Under the pieces are notes generated by a model that was not told where the DNA came from, did not search any database, and saw only the letters and a program-made list of their open reading frames with translations. A stretch of 64,000 nt of DNA. It comes from Streptomyces sp. NBC_00663. Its GTDB lineage: Bacteria > Actinomycetota > Actinomycetes > Streptomycetales > Streptomycetaceae. Shown piece by piece: positions 1-9,800 of this stretch; the stretch's first letter is position 1; each line of letters begins with the position of its first letter. A program made the translations under genes and the position numbers. Where the stretch lies: the NCBI RefSeq assembly GCF_036226885.1, contig NZ_CP109027.1, forward strand, positions 1,426,001 to 1,490,000, read 5' to 3'.

Positions 1-318
1 CGCCAGCAGCCCGGGCAGCGGCTGGCAGTCGAAGCGGGTGAGGTCGGCGAGCTGGGCGTCGAGGACGTCGTGCAGCGCCTTGCGGACGACGGGGTGATGG
101 CGGCCCAGGCCCATCACCCCGAACCCGGCGAGCATGTCCAGGTAGTCGTTGCCGTCCGCGTCCCAGAAGTAGGCGCCCTCGGCCCGCTCGTAGACCTTGT
201 CGAAACCGATGGTGTGCAACATGCGCGGGAGCTGGTGGTTCAGGTACTTGGTGTGCAGTTCGTAGCGCTCGGCTCCGCGCTCGGCGAGGAGTCTGCCGAG
301 ATCGAACTCGGTGGTCAT
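1..318 (-). CDS. hpnO: Aminotransferase of the hopanoid operon (HpnO-like), 3' part outside the window
   Basis: The first about 106 residues of a PLP-dependent class III aminotransferase are visible; the rest lies before base 1. The N-terminal part has the usual feature of the family, a stretch reading [19 protein letters not shown] followed by GRHHPVV. In the hopanoid pathway this family (HpnO) is thought to aminate ribosylhopane to aminobacteriohopanetriol. The ATG at 318 overlaps the dxs stop in an ATGA arrangement, so translation is coupled to dxs and the gene is distal in the operon. Family is clear; the substrate is inferred only from context, since the lysine-containing PLP site is not in the window. 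Confidence 0.85.
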   Translation of the reverse strand, partial: MTTEFDLGRLLAERGAERYELHTKYLNHQLPRMLHTIGFDKVYERAEGAYFWDADGNDYLDMLAGFGVMGLGRHHPVVRKALHDVLDAQLADLTRFDCQPLPGLLA

Positions 319-2303
319 TCGGGTTTCTCCTTGACTGGGCCGTCGGCCTGTTCGGTACGGGCCAGCGCGTCCTCGGCCTCCTTGACGGCCAGCGCGTCCT
401 CCGCCTCCTTGACCGCCAGCGTCTCCTCGGCCTCCTTGACGGCGAGGCTCGCGCTGATCCGGCCGGCGACCTCGACCGGGGTGAGCCCGATGTCGGCGAG
501 CACCTCGCCCCGTTTGGCGTGCGCGAGGAACTGCTCCGGAATCCCGAACCGCCGTACCGGTACGTCGACTTCGGCGTCCCCCAGCGCCAGCGCGACCGCC
601 GCGCCGACGCCGGCCGCACGGCTGTTGTCCTCGACGACGGCCACCAGACGGTGTCCGGCGGCGAGGCCGGGCAGCGCCGGGTCGACGGGCTTGATCCAAC
701 GCGGGTCGACGACCGTGCAGTTGATGCCACGGGCCTCCAGCAGCTCGGCCGCCTGGAGGCAGACGGGTGCCATGACGCCGACGGCGACGAGGAGGACGTC
801 CGGCTCCCCCGCGCCGCGGTGCAGGACGTCCATGCCGCCCACGTGGTCGACCGCCTCGATCGACGGCCCGACGGCCTCCTTCGGGAAGCGCACCAGCGTC
901 GGCGCGTCGTCCACCGCGACGGCCTCCCTGAGCTGCGCCCGCAGCTGGTCGGCGTCGCGCGGCGCGGCGATCCGCAGCCCCGGCACGACCTGGAGGATCG
1001 ACATGTCCCACATCCCGTTGTGGGAGGCCCCGTCGACACCCGTGACGCCCGCCCGGTCCAGGACGAAGGTCACCCCGCAGCGATGCAGGGCGACATCCAT
1101 CAGCAACTGGTCGAAGGCACGGTTGAGGAAGGTCGCGTACACGGCGACGACGGGATGCAGTCCGCCGGTCGCGAGCCCGGCCGCCGACACGGCCGCGTGC
1201 TGCTCGGCGATGCCGACGTCCCACACCCGGTCCGGGAAGCGTTCGGCGAACTTGCCGAGTCCCACCGGGTGCAGCATGGCCGCCGTGATCGCCACGACGT
1301 CCTCCCGCTCCTCCCCGATCCTGACGATCTCGTCGCCGAACACCGAGGTCCAGGACGGCCCGTTGGAGGGGGCGAGGGGCTCGCAGGTGAGTGGGTCCAT
1401 CACACCGACGGTGTGGAAGTGGTCCTCCTCGTGGGCGAGGGCGGGTTCGTAGCCGCGCCCCTTCTCCGTGAGGCAGTGGATGAGCACCGGCCCGTGGAAG
1501 CGTTTCGCCCGCCGCAGTGCCGACTCGACGGCCCCGATGTCGTGTCCGTCGATCGGGCCGACGTACTTGAGGCCCAGGTCCTCGAAGAGCCCCTGCGGCG
1601 CGAAGGCGTCCTTGAAGCCCTTCTTCGCGCCGTGGAGTGCCTCGTAGACGGTGGTGCCGATGACAGGGGTGCGCTGGAGGACGTTCTTCCCCCAGGCCAG
1701 CACCCGTTCGTAGCTGTCGGTCGTGCGCAGGGTGGCCAGGTGGTTGGCGAGGCCGCCGATGGTCGGCGCGTAGGAGCGCTCGTTGTCGTTGACGACGATG
1801 ATCAGCGGCCGGTCCTTGGCGGCCGCGATGTTGTTCAGCGCCTCCCAGGCCATACCGCCGGTGAGTGCGCCATCGCCGATGACCGCGACCACGTGGCCCT
1901 TCTCGCCCTGCACCTGGCGGGCCTTGGCGAGTCCGTCGGCCCAGCCGAGCGCGGTGGAGGCGTGGCTGTTCTCGACGATGTCGTGCTCGGACTCCTCGCG
2001 CGAGGGGTAGCCGGACAGACCGCCCTTGCCGCGCAGCTTGGAGAAGTCCTGACGCCCTGTCAGGATCTTGTGCACATAGCTCTGATGGCCGGTGTCCCAC
2101 ACGATGCGGTCGACCGGCGACTCGAAGACCCGGTGGAGCGCGATGGAGAGTTCCACCACCCCCAGGTTGGGCCCGAGGTGTCCGCCGGTCCTGGCGACCG
2201 AGTGCACCAGGAACTCTCTGATCTCTTCGGACAGTTCACCGAGTTCCGCCTCGGACAGCGCCTTAAGGTCGCGTGGTCCCCGGATGTTCTCCAGAATGGT
2301 CAC
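315..2303 (-). CDS. dxs: 1-deoxy-D-xylulose-5-phosphate synthase (Dxs)
   Basis: Condenses pyruvate and glyceraldehyde-3-phosphate with ThDP to DXP, the first MEP-pathway step. The 662-residue product has [12 protein letters not shown] near residue 75 and the ThDP/Mg motif [16 protein letters not shown] near residue 145, plus a full transketolase-like C-terminal half. It sits between ispG and the aminotransferase in the hopanoid operon, so it is probably a pathway-dedicated copy that boosts isoprenoid flux; S. coelicolor is known to carry two dxs genes. Oddity: residues about 620-646 are three near-identical 9-residue repeats of the type LAVKEAEDA, an added acidic helical tail not needed for catalysis. 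Confidence 0.97.
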   Translation of the reverse strand: MTILENIRGPRDLKALSEAELGELSEEIREFLVHSVARTGGHLGPNLGVVELSIALHRVFESPVDRIVWDTGHQSYVHKILTGRQDFSKLRGKGGLSGYPSREESEHDIVENSHASTALGWADGLAKARQVQGEKGHVVAVIGDGALTGGMAWEALNNIAAAKDRPLIIVVNDNERSYAPTIGGLANHLATLRTTDSYERVLAWGKNVLQRTPVIGTTVYEALHGAKKGFKDAFAPQGLFEDLGLKYVGPIDGHDIGAVESALRRAKRFHGPVLIHCLTEKGRGYEPALAHEEDHFHTVGVMDPLTCEPLAPSNGPSWTSVFGDEIVRIGEEREDVVAITAAMLHPVGLGKFAERFPDRVWDVGIAEQHAAVSAAGLATGGLHPVVAVYATFLNRAFDQLLMDVALHRCGVTFVLDRAGVTGVDGASHNGMWDMSILQVVPGLRIAAPRDADQLRAQLREAVAVDDAPTLVRFPKEAVGPSIEAVDHVGGMDVLHRGAGEPDVLLVAVGVMAPVCLQAAELLEARGINCTVVDPRWIKPVDPALPGLAAGHRLVAVVEDNSRAAGVGAAVALALGDAEVDVPVRRFGIPEQFLAHAKRGEVLADIGLTPVEVAGRISASLAVKEAEETLAVKEAEDALAVKEAEDALARTEQADGPVKEKPE
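366..446 (-). repeat. Three 27-bp tandem repeats coding the dxs C-terminal tail
   Basis: Three consecutive 27-base units within dxs encode [18 protein letters not shown] and LAVKEAEDA, followed by a decayed fourth unit starting LARTEQADG. The units are in frame, so copy number can vary without disrupting the enzyme. The tail is charged and predicted to be helical. Confidence 0.85.
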
Positions 2304-2330
2304 GCTCGGGCCCCCTTCGGTCCGTGCTGT

Positions 2331-3488
2331 TCAACTCACGGTGACGGCCGGCTCCCCCGACGCGACGCCGTCCTGCTCCATCTGTTCGGCGATCTTCATC
2401 GCCTCCTCGATGAGGGTCTCCACGATCTTCGACTCGGGCACGGTCTTGATGACCTCGCCCTTCACGAAGATCTGCCCCTTGCCGTTGCCGGAGGCGACCC
2501 CGAGGTCGGCCTCCCGCGCCTCGCCGGGACCGTTGACCACACAACCCATCACGGCTACCCGCAGGGGCACTTCCATGCCCTCCAGGCCCGCCGTGACCTC
2601 GTCGGCCAGCTTGTAGACGTCGACCTGGGCGCGCCCGCAGGACGGACACGACACGATCTCCAGCCGGCGTTGCCTGAGGTTCAGCGACTCCAGGATCTGG
2701 ATGCCGACCTTGACCTCCTCGGCGGGCGGCGCGGACAGCGACACCCGGATGGTGTCGCCGATCCCCCGCGACAACAGCGCCCCGAAGGCGACCGCCGACT
2801 TGATCGTCCCCTGGAAGGCGGGACCGGCCTCGGTGACCCCGAGATGCAGCGGGTAGTCGCACTGCTCGGCGAGCAGTTGGTACGCCGCCACCATCACCAC
2901 GGGGTCGTTGTGCTTGACGGAGATCTTGATGTCCCGGAACCCGTGCTCCTCGAAGAGCGACGCCTCCCACAACGCCGATTCGACCAGCGCCTCCGGCGTC
3001 GCCCTGCCGTGCTTCTCCAGCAACCGCCGGTCCAGCGAACCGGCGTTGACCCCGATCCGGATCGGCGTGCCGTGATCGCGGGCGGCCCGCGCGATCTCCT
3101 TGACCTGGTCGTCGAACTTCTTGATGTTGCCGGGGTTGACCCGTACGGCAGCGCAGCCGGCCTCGATCGCCGCGAACACGTACTTGGGCTGGAAGTGGAT
3201 GTCGGCGATCACCGGGATCTGCGACTTGCGGGCGATGGTGGCCAGCGCGTCCGCGTCGTCCTGCGTGGGGCAGGCGACGCGGACGATCTGGCAGCCGGAC
3301 GCGGTGAGTTCGGCGATCTGCTGGAGCGTGGCGCCGATGTCGGAGGTGCGCGTCGTCGTCATGGACTGCACCGACACCGGGGCCCCGCCCCCGACCGCCA
3401 CCGGCCCGACCTGGATCCGCCGCGACTGGCGTCGCTCGGCGATCGGCCGGACCGGCATCTCGGGGACGCCGAGGGAGACGGCGGTCAT
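2331..3488 (-). CDS. ispG: 4-hydroxy-3-methylbut-2-en-1-yl diphosphate synthase (IspG/GcpE)
   Basis: Iron-sulfur enzyme that converts MEcPP to HMBPP in the MEP pathway. The 385-residue product has the N-terminal barrel ([19 protein letters not shown] near residue 40) and a C-terminal part with [11 protein letters not shown] and CVVNGPGEA, which supply the three cluster cysteines and the NGPGE signature. Length is typical of bacterial single-module IspG. It lies 27 bases upstream of dxs and 4 bases downstream of hpnH, so it is clearly in the hopanoid operon. Like dxs, it is likely a second, cluster-dedicated copy alongside a housekeeping gene elsewhere; that cannot be checked in this window. 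Confidence 0.96.
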   Translation of the reverse strand: MTAVSLGVPEMPVRPIAERRQSRRIQVGPVAVGGGAPVSVQSMTTTRTSDIGATLQQIAELTASGCQIVRVACPTQDDADALATIARKSQIPVIADIHFQPKYVFAAIEAGCAAVRVNPGNIKKFDDQVKEIARAARDHGTPIRIGVNAGSLDRRLLEKHGRATPEALVESALWEASLFEEHGFRDIKISVKHNDPVVMVAAYQLLAEQCDYPLHLGVTEAGPAFQGTIKSAVAFGALLSRGIGDTIRVSLSAPPAEEVKVGIQILESLNLRQRRLEIVSCPSCGRAQVDVYKLADEVTAGLEGMEVPLRVAVMGCVVNGPGEAREADLGVASGNGKGQIFVKGEVIKTVPESKIVETLIEEAMKIAEQMEQDGVASGEPAVTVS

Positions 3489-3492
3489 GACC

Positions 3493-4515
3493 TCACTCCC
3501 GGTTTCCGGAGACCGTCTCGCGCATGGCGCGCAGCGACTCCTTGAGCGAGCCCATGGTGGCGAGGACGGCGGTGGGCTCGTAGCCGCAGTGCGCCATGCA
3601 GTTGGCGCAGCGCGGGTCCTTGCCGCGGCCGTACTTGTCCCAGTCGGTCTCCTCGATGAGTTCGCGGTACGTCGGGACGTAGCCGTCGCTCATCAGGTAG
3701 CAGGGGCGCTGCCAGCCGAACAGGGAGTAGTTCGGGATCGCCCAGGCGGTGCACGGGAAGTCGACCTTGCCCTCCAGGAAGTCCAGGAAGAGCGGGGAGT
3801 GGTTGAGCCGCCACTTCTTGCGGTTGCCGCCCGCGAAGGCCTTCTTGAAGAGCTCGCGGGTCTGCTCCACGCCGAGGAAGTGCTCCTGGTCGGGGGCCTT
3901 CTCGTAGGCGTAGGCGGGCGAGATCATCATCTCGTCGACGTGCAGGTCGTCGTTGAGGAAGTTGAGCACCTCGATGATGGTCTGCGGGGTGTCGGTGTTG
4001 AAGAAGGTCGAGTTGGTGGTGACCCGGAAGCCGCGCTTCTTGGCCTCCTTGATCGCCTCGACGGCCTCGTCGAACACCCCTTCCTTGGCCACGGACTCGT
4101 CGTGCCGCTCACGCAGCCCGTCGATGTGCACGGCGAAGGCGAAGTAGGGCGAGGGCTTGAACTTGTCCATCTTCTTGCGCAGCAGCATGGCGTTGGTGCA
4201 GAGGAAGACATACTTCTTCTTCGCCACCAACTGCCGCACGATCTCGTCGATCTGAGGGTGCATCAGCGGCTCACCGCCGGCGATGGACACCATCGGCGCA
4301 CCGGACTCGAGCACCGCCCCGACGGCCTGCGCCACCGGCATGCGCTGCTTGAGGACGCCCGCTGGATGCTGGATCTTGCCGCAGCCCTCACACTTCAGGT
4401 TGCACGCGAAGAGGGGTTCCAGCTCCACGATGAGCGGGAACTTGTCCCGCTTGCGGAGCTTCTGTTCGGCCAAGTATGTAGCGACCTTGATGGACTGACG
4501 CAGCGGCATGGCCAT
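3493..4515 (-). CDS. hpnH: Adenosyl-hopene transferase HpnH (radical SAM)
   Basis: Radical SAM enzyme that adds the 5'-deoxyadenosyl group to diploptene (hopene), giving adenosylhopane, the first side-chain step of extended hopanoids. The 340-residue product carries the radical SAM motif CxxxCxxC with C38, C42 and C45 (in [10 protein letters not shown]), followed by [13 protein letters not shown]-terminal cysteine-containing segment, [18 protein letters not shown], is typical of HpnH. The start at 4515 (MAMPLRQ) is chosen because AGGAGGTGAG lies directly upstream; an in-frame ATG at 4554 has no such site. The hpnG stop is 5 bases upstream. Confidence 0.96.
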   Translation of the reverse strand: MAMPLRQSIKVATYLAEQKLRKRDKFPLIVELEPLFACNLKCEGCGKIQHPAGVLKQRMPVAQAVGAVLESGAPMVSIAGGEPLMHPQIDEIVRQLVAKKKYVFLCTNAMLLRKKMDKFKPSPYFAFAVHIDGLRERHDESVAKEGVFDEAVEAIKEAKKRGFRVTTNSTFFNTDTPQTIIEVLNFLNDDLHVDEMMISPAYAYEKAPDQEHFLGVEQTRELFKKAFAGGNRKKWRLNHSPLFLDFLEGKVDFPCTAWAIPNYSLFGWQRPCYLMSDGYVPTYRELIEETDWDKYGRGKDPRCANCMAHCGYEPTAVLATMGSLKESLRAMRETVSGNRE

Positions 4516-4520
4516 CTGGC

Positions 4521-5162
4521 TCACCTCCTGGGGAGCAGCAAGGAACGGTGCCATTCGTAGAAAGCGGGAAGGACGGAACGAAGGACGCGGAAGGCTGATA
4601 TTCCACCGCGCACCGTGCCGATCCGGACGAGTTCATGTTCTGGAGCGTCCACGACCACCCGGACGGCCGCAACGGGGCGTGGGCCCGCGCGTACGGCGCT
4701 GTGGAGCGTGGCGGCGGACTCCATGTCGACGGCGATCGCGCCGGTCGCGAGCAGGTCGGACCGTTCATGGCCGCGTACGACGTGATCGGAGCCGGTGAGC
4801 GGCCCGGTGTGGACGGTTCGTCCGGGTACGGCCCGTACCAGCTCCTTGACGAGTAGGTCGGTGCCCACGCACGGAACGGTTCCCGCCGGTCCCCGGGTTT
4901 CTTCGGCGACGACGAGGTCGCCCGGGTGCATGCCGGGCGCGAGCCCGGCGCAGAAGCCGGTGGCGAGCACGGCGGCCTCGGCGAGCGCCGGGTCGGCCAG
5001 GGCCCGGGTGACGGCCCGCTCGGCCGCCCTGGGGCCCATGCCGGTCCGGAGCACGGTCACCGGCCCGTCTGCGCCGCTCCGGTCGCCGCTGCGCAGGGCC
5101 AGCCGCTCGATACCGAGCGCGCAGGCGATCAGCAGCGGGGCCGGGGCGGGCGGGGTGCTCAT
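4521..5162 (-). CDS. hpnG: HpnG-like phosphorylase/nucleosidase of hopanoid synthesis
   Basis: A 213-residue member of the purine/MTA-SAH nucleosidase (phosphorylase) superfamily. Visible features are VLRTGMGPRAAERAV, a nucleotide-pocket segment ATGFCAGLAPGMHPGDLVV and the conserved VDMESAATLHSAV near the C-terminus, which holds the ribose-binding MES. In hopanoid clusters this enzyme removes adenine from adenosylhopane to give phosphoribosyl- or ribosylhopane. The ATG at 5162 lies one base after the shc stop, with GGGGGAGG about 8 bases upstream inside shc; an earlier in-frame ATG at 5198 lacks this. Function is assigned from family plus position. Confidence 0.9.
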   Translation of the reverse strand: MSTPPAPAPLLIACALGIERLALRSGDRSGADGPVTVLRTGMGPRAAERAVTRALADPALAEAAVLATGFCAGLAPGMHPGDLVVAEETRGPAGTVPCVGTDLLVKELVRAVPGRTVHTGPLTGSDHVVRGHERSDLLATGAIAVDMESAATLHSAVRAGPRPVAAVRVVVDAPEHELVRIGTVRGGISAFRVLRSVLPAFYEWHRSLLLPRR

Positions 5163-5163
5163 C

Positions 5164-7155
5164 TCATGCCTCCCCCGCCTGGGAGAACGGTTCTCCATGG
5201 ACGTAGCGGCCGAGTGCCGTGAGCGGGAAGACCTGTCGGTAGAGGTGGTAGTTGATGGAGAAGTCCCACGGGAAGCCGGTGCCGGTGAAGTAGGGCTCGT
5301 CCCAGGAGCCGTCCGCCCGTTGGGTGGCGGCGAGCCACTCGACGCCCCGCTCCACGGCCTTGGAGTCCTTCTCGCCGGCGGCCAGCAGGGCCATCAGCGC
5401 CCAGGCCGTCTGTGAGGCGGTGGAGGCCCCTCGGCCGCTCCATTCCTTGACGTGCCGGTAGGAGCGCAGATCCTCGCCCCAGCCTCCGTCGTCGTTCTGG
5501 ACGGTCTCCAGCCAGGTCACGGCCCGCCGGATCGCCGGGTGTGCGGCGGGGATGCCCGCGGCCACCAGGGCCGGGACGACGGACCCGGTGCCGTAGACGT
5601 AGTTGACGCCCCAGCGTCCGAACCACGAGCCGTTCGGCTCCTGTTCGGCGAGCAGCCACTCGATTCCGCGCCGGGTGCGCGGGTCGTGGGCGAGCCCCTC
5701 GACGGCCAGCATCTCCACCACATGGGCGGTGACGTCGGCGGACGGCGGGTCGATGACCTCGCCGAAGTCGCAGAACGGCAGCCGGTTGGGGAAGGGGCTG
5801 GTGTTGTCGACGTCGAAGGCGCCCCACGCCCCGTTCTTGGACTGCATCCCGAGGTTCCAGCGCACTCCGCGTCCGATGGCCTTCTCCACCCGCTCCGGGT
5901 CGTGGTGCCGGACGCGGCGCAGGGCGAGGACGACCTCGGCGGTGTCGTCGATGTCGGGGTAGTTGTCGTTGTGGAACTCGAACGCCCAGCCGCCTGGCGG
6001 CAGTTGGGGCCGCTTCACGGCCCAGTCGCCGGGCCGGACGATCTCCTCGCCCAGCATCCAGTCCGCCGCCTTGACGAGCTGCGGATGGTCGGGGGCCACC
6101 CCGGCGTCGGCGAGCGCGATGGTCGCCAGGCAGGTGTCCCACACCGGCGACTGACAGGCCTCGATCATCCGGGATCCGTCCTCGCGCCAGATCGCGAAAC
6201 GGTCCAGGGACTCCAACCCGGCCCGCATGACCGGGTGTTCGAGGTCGTAGCCGAGCAGGTGCAGGGCGATCACCGAGTACACGGCGGGCGGCTGGATGCC
6301 GCCCCAGCAGCCGTCGTTCTCCTGCCGCTCGATGATCCAGCGGGCGGCGGTGTTCATGGCCGCCCTGCGCAGTCTGCGGGGCACGACCTTGCGCACCTGG
6401 TGCAGCGCCTTGTCCAGCCGCTGGAAGGCACCGTCCCAACTGGCCGTCGGCGCCAGGGGCTTGACCGGGTTGGGGTGCGCCGGGTCGGTGTGCAGCTCGT
6501 CCAGCGTGAAGGGCGCGGGCCGCACCGGACGCTTCGCGGAGACGATCGTCAGCGGGACGATGGTCTGCCGGGCCCAGCAGCCGAAGTCGTAGATGTTGAG
6601 CGGCATCCACTTGGGGAAGTAGATGAGCTCGGGCGGCAGTTCGGGCAGGTCCTCCCACTTCCACCAGCCGAACAGGGCGAGCCAGATCCGGGTGAAGACC
6701 CGGGCGGCGGCGATACCGCCCTGCTCACGGATCCACGCGGACGCCTTCGCCATGTGCGGCGCCTCGGGCGCGTCCCCGGCCAGCCGCAGGGCGACGTACG
6801 CCTCGACGGTGGTGGAGAGTTCGCCGGGCCCGCCGTAGAAGGAGGCCCAGGTGCCGTCCTCGCGCTGCTCGCCGCGGATGAACAGAGCGGCGGCCCGGGT
6901 GGTGGACTCGTCGCGGATGCCCAGGAACTGGCGGAGCAGCAGATCCTCGGCGTCCATGGTGACGTTGGTCTCCAGGTCGCCCTTCCACCAGCCCTGGGCG
7001 TCCTGCCGCGCCAGCAGGTGATCGGTGGCGCGCTGCATGGCGAACGCGGCGGCTTCGCGCACCCCGGCCGCCACGGGGATGTTGATGTCGGTTTCGCTGG
7101 CCGCGGCAGCGCGGGGCGGCAGGGCCCCGGTGCTTCCGTCGGTCGTCGCTGTCAT
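5164..7155 (-). CDS. shc: Squalene-hopene cyclase
   Basis: Membrane-associated class II triterpene cyclase that protonates squalene and cyclises it to hopene and hopanol. The product is about 663 residues, normal for bacterial SHC. The catalytic acid motif DIDDTAEVV (the DxDD motif) lies near residue 400, and several QW repeats are visible, such as QDAQGWWKGD, QENDGCWGG, QSKNGAWGAFD, EQEPNGSWFGRW and QRADGSWDE. A conserved VDNTSPFPNRLPFCDFGE stretch is present. The start at 7155 (MTATTDGS) follows GAAGGGGAAG; the in-frame ATG at 7236 would add 27 residues without a good ribosome site. The polyprenyl synthase stop is about 120 bases upstream, the widest gap inside this operon. Confidence 0.97.
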   Translation of the reverse strand: MTATTDGSTGALPPRAAAASETDINIPVAAGVREAAAFAMQRATDHLLARQDAQGWWKGDLETNVTMDAEDLLLRQFLGIRDESTTRAAALFIRGEQREDGTWASFYGGPGELSTTVEAYVALRLAGDAPEAPHMAKASAWIREQGGIAAARVFTRIWLALFGWWKWEDLPELPPELIYFPKWMPLNIYDFGCWARQTIVPLTIVSAKRPVRPAPFTLDELHTDPAHPNPVKPLAPTASWDGAFQRLDKALHQVRKVVPRRLRRAAMNTAARWIIERQENDGCWGGIQPPAVYSVIALHLLGYDLEHPVMRAGLESLDRFAIWREDGSRMIEACQSPVWDTCLATIALADAGVAPDHPQLVKAADWMLGEEIVRPGDWAVKRPQLPPGGWAFEFHNDNYPDIDDTAEVVLALRRVRHHDPERVEKAIGRGVRWNLGMQSKNGAWGAFDVDNTSPFPNRLPFCDFGEVIDPPSADVTAHVVEMLAVEGLAHDPRTRRGIEWLLAEQEPNGSWFGRWGVNYVYGTGSVVPALVAAGIPAAHPAIRRAVTWLETVQNDDGGWGEDLRSYRHVKEWSGRGASTASQTAWALMALLAAGEKDSKAVERGVEWLAATQRADGSWDEPYFTGTGFPWDFSINYHLYRQVFPLTALGRYVHGEPFSQAGEA

Positions 7156-7275
7156 GGCTTCCCCTTCGTGCAGTGTGCAAATGGTGCTCTGCTGTGGGTC
7201 CGCCGTCGGCCGGTGCCCTGATGGTGCTTTCGGCACCGGCCGGCGACTACGCGAGGGCTATTCGACCGATAGTGA

Positions 7276-8406
7276 TCATCTCTTTCGTACGACGACGAAG
7301 TCGGCGAGCGCCGTGAACTGATCCCGTACCCGGTCGGGCATGTCGACGGCGTTCAGGGCCTCGATGGCGATGGCGTGCTGACGGCGTGCCTCCTCGGCCG
7401 TCCAGTCCCGGCCGCCGGCCTCCTCGATGAGGGCGGCGCGGGCCGCGAACTCCTCCTCGGAGAAGTTCTCGAAGTCGCTGCTCTTGGCGTCGGCGGCGAG
7501 GATCTCGCCGAGCCGTTCGGCGGCGGGACCGTCCGCCGCGAGCGCGGCCACGACCGGCAGGGACTTCTTGCGCTGGCGCAGGTCGCTCCAGGTCTGCTTG
7601 CCGGTGGAGACCGGGTCGCCCCAGATACCGAGGAGGTCGTCCACGGCCTGGAAGGCGAGGCCCAGGTGGTAGCCGTACTTCTCCAGGGTGTCGGCGGTGC
7701 GGTCGTCCGCGCCGCCGAGCACGGCGCCGATGGAGCTGGCGCAGGCCAGCAGGGCGCCGGTCTTGTTGCCCTCCATCTCCAGGCACTCCTCGACGCTGAC
7801 GCGGTCGCGGTGCTCGTAGGAGATGTCCTGGGCCTGTCCGTCGATGAGGGCCCGGGTGGCGGTGGTCAGCCGGCGGGTGGCGCGGCCGGCCTCGACGGTG
7901 CCGAGCTCCAGCAGGACCTCGTTGGCGAGGGCGAACATGGCGTCGCCGACGAGGATGGCCTGGGCGGGGCCGTGCACCTTCCAGACGGTGTCGCGGTGCC
8001 GACGCTGCTCGTCGCCGTCCATCAGGTCGTCGTGCAGAAGCGAGAAGTTGTGGACCAGTTCCACGGCGACGGCGCCGGGGATGCCGACCTCGGGGGCCGC
8101 GCCGGTGATCTCCGCGGAGAGCACCGCGAGCGCGGGGCGCACGGCCTTGCCGCCGTCGCCGGCCGTCGGGTTGCCCGCGGCGTCGATCCAGCCGAAGTGG
8201 TAGGCGGAAACGGTGTCCATGGGAGCGGCCAGGCGGTCGATCGCCGCCCGCAGTACCGGTGTCGCCAGGGTCCGGCCGCGCTCCAGCAGCGCGGTCACGT
8301 CCACCGCCTCGGCAGCCGTCGAGGCCGGGGGCACAGTGGGCACAGTCTCTCCTCTTGTTGCGGTACCGGGGGTGCGGGGACCTGCCGCGCCATGCTGGTC
8401 GAGCAT
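7276..8406 (-). CDS. Polyprenyl (probably farnesyl) diphosphate synthase
   Basis: Trans-type isoprenyl diphosphate synthase that chain-elongates DMAPP with IPP. The first aspartate-rich motif is HDDLMDGDEQRR and the second is FQAVDDLLGIWGD, both Mg2+-diphosphate binding. A KAVRPALAVLS segment near the N-terminus binds IPP. Its place between hpnE and shc suggests it makes farnesyl diphosphate for HpnD/HpnC. The ATG at 8406 shares one base with the hpnE stop (TGATG) and has GAGGAGG about 7 bases upstream, giving 376 residues. A GTG at 8343 with GAGGAGA in front is an equally good alternative giving 355 residues. Product chain length cannot be read from the sequence with certainty. Confidence 0.92.
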   Translation of the reverse strand: MLDQHGAAGPRTPGTATRGETVPTVPPASTAAEAVDVTALLERGRTLATPVLRAAIDRLAAPMDTVSAYHFGWIDAAGNPTAGDGGKAVRPALAVLSAEITGAAPEVGIPGAVAVELVHNFSLLHDDLMDGDEQRRHRDTVWKVHGPAQAILVGDAMFALANEVLLELGTVEAGRATRRLTTATRALIDGQAQDISYEHRDRVSVEECLEMEGNKTGALLACASSIGAVLGGADDRTADTLEKYGYHLGLAFQAVDDLLGIWGDPVSTGKQTWSDLRQRKKSLPVVAALAADGPAAERLGEILAADAKSSDFENFSEEEFAARAALIEEAGGRDWTAEEARRQHAIAIEALNAVDMPDRVRDQFTALADFVVVRKR

Positions 8407-9800
8407 CAGGCCGCCTCCTCGACGTCGAAGAGGTGACTCGGGCGGGGCCGGCCCAGGGCGCTCAGCGCGGCGTCCGCCGCCTTCACACCGCTGCGGACCG
8501 CACTCTCCATGGTCGCGGGCCACCCCGTGGCGGTCCACGCTCCGGCCAGGTAGAGGCCGGGTGCTCTGGTACGGGCGCCGGGCCGCAGCCGTCCGACGCC
8601 GGGGGCGGGATCGAACGTCGCCGTGCGCTCCCTGGTGACGAAGAAGTCCCTCACCTCGGCACCGCGGGTGCCGGGCAGCAGCCGCTCGAGCTCCGGGAGG
8701 TACCGCTCCCGCAGTACGGCGACGGGCTCGTCGATCTCGTCCTGCGCCGCCGACTGCGACAGCGCGAGGTACTGGCCCGCACGCAGTCCGGAGGCGTCGG
8801 TGCGGTCGAAGACCCACTGGACCGGGGTGCCGAGGGCCGCGAAGAACGGCTTGTGCAGCACCTTGCGGTCGTAGACGACATGCACGTTGAGGATCGGCGC
8901 GGTGCCGATCCGCAGAAGATTTTCCGGTGCGTCCAGCGCGCCCTCGGGCAGCAGGTCATGGGCCTCGCGCTGGGGTACGGCGAGGACGACCGAGTCCGCC
9001 CGCAGCGTCTCGCCGGGAACCTCTACCCGCCAAGTCCCGTTCTCGTCAGTGGAGATGGAGGTGACGCGTGTACGGACCTCGGTACGGACGCCCGCGGAGT
9101 CGAGCGCCTTGCGGGCCAGCCGGTCGTGCAGTTCACCCAGCGGGACGTGCGCCCATCCGATGTCGGCCGCGCCCGGGTCGGACAGCAGACCGGTCTTGAA
9201 CACCATCGCGGCGAGCGCCAGCGAGGCATCGCCCGCGACCGCGTTGAGGGTGGCGACCCCGACCAGGTCCCACAGGGCCTCGACGGCACGCGCCGACTGA
9301 CCGTGCGCGGTCAGCCAGCTGCCGAAGTCCTGCGCGTCCAGGTTCGGATCGGCGAGGTCGAGCCCCTTGAGCGCGAGCGCGGCCCGCCCCACCCTGGCCC
9401 GGTCGGCGAGCGGGAGATGCGGGTACGTGGCGAGGCTGCGCCCCAGATGCAGGGGCACCGGCAGCGCGTCGCGCCGCAGTCTGCCGAGCCGTCGTCCCTC
9501 GGGCTTGTCGACGTCGAGTACGGGCACGTCGAGACGATCCTGCAACGGCGCCAGCGCTGCCCCCTCGATCCGGTCGAGGAACCAGCGGTAGGCGGTGCAG
9601 CAGCGCAGATAGACGTGCTGTCCGTTGTCTACGGTCAGTTCGCCGCGCTGGAAGGAGAAGGCGAGCCCGCCGAGGCGGGGCCGGCCTTCGAGCAGGGTGA
9701 CACGGACACCCGCGTCGGCGAGAGCGAGCGCGGCGGTGATGCCGGCGAGCCCGCCGCCGATCACGACGGCGTCCCGCCCGGACTGATGGCCGTCGGTCAT
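8406..9800 (-). CDS. hpnE: Squalene-forming FAD-dependent desaturase/reductase HpnE
   Basis: The 464-residue flavoprotein of the phytoene-desaturase type completes squalene synthesis from hydroxysqualene made by HpnC. The N-terminal Rossmann motif VVIGGGLAGITAALALADAG binds FAD, followed by LLEGRPRLGGLAFSF; the C-terminal FAD contact LYLAGAWTATGWPATMESAVRSG is also present. Length is typical. The ATG at 9800 overlaps the stop of the small ORF 9797-9937 (ATGA) and has GGGGAGGG upstream, so its translation probably depends on that small ORF. Its own stop shares a base with the next start. Confidence 0.95.
   Translation of the reverse strand: MTDGHQSGRDAVVIGGGLAGITAALALADAGVRVTLLEGRPRLGGLAFSFQRGELTVDNGQHVYLRCCTAYRWFLDRIEGAALAPLQDRLDVPVLDVDKPEGRRLGRLRRDALPVPLHLGRSLATYPHLPLADRARVGRAALALKGLDLADPNLDAQDFGSWLTAHGQSARAVEALWDLVGVATLNAVAGDASLALAAMVFKTGLLSDPGAADIGWAHVPLGELHDRLARKALDSAGVRTEVRTRVTSISTDENGTWRVEVPGETLRADSVVLAVPQREAHDLLPEGALDAPENLLRIGTAPILNVHVVYDRKVLHKPFFAALGTPVQWVFDRTDASGLRAGQYLALSQSAAQDEIDEPVAVLRERYLPELERLLPGTRGAEVRDFFVTRERTATFDPAPGVGRLRPGARTRAPGLYLAGAWTATGWPATMESAVRSGVKAADAALSALGRPRPSHLFDVEEAA

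Noticed and set aside
519..3545. 1008-codon plus-strand open frame over dxs and ispG
   Set aside because: It is the antisense shadow of two clear genes, caused by the high GC at third positions; its translation has no recognisable domain and is full of Arg/Gly/Asp runs.
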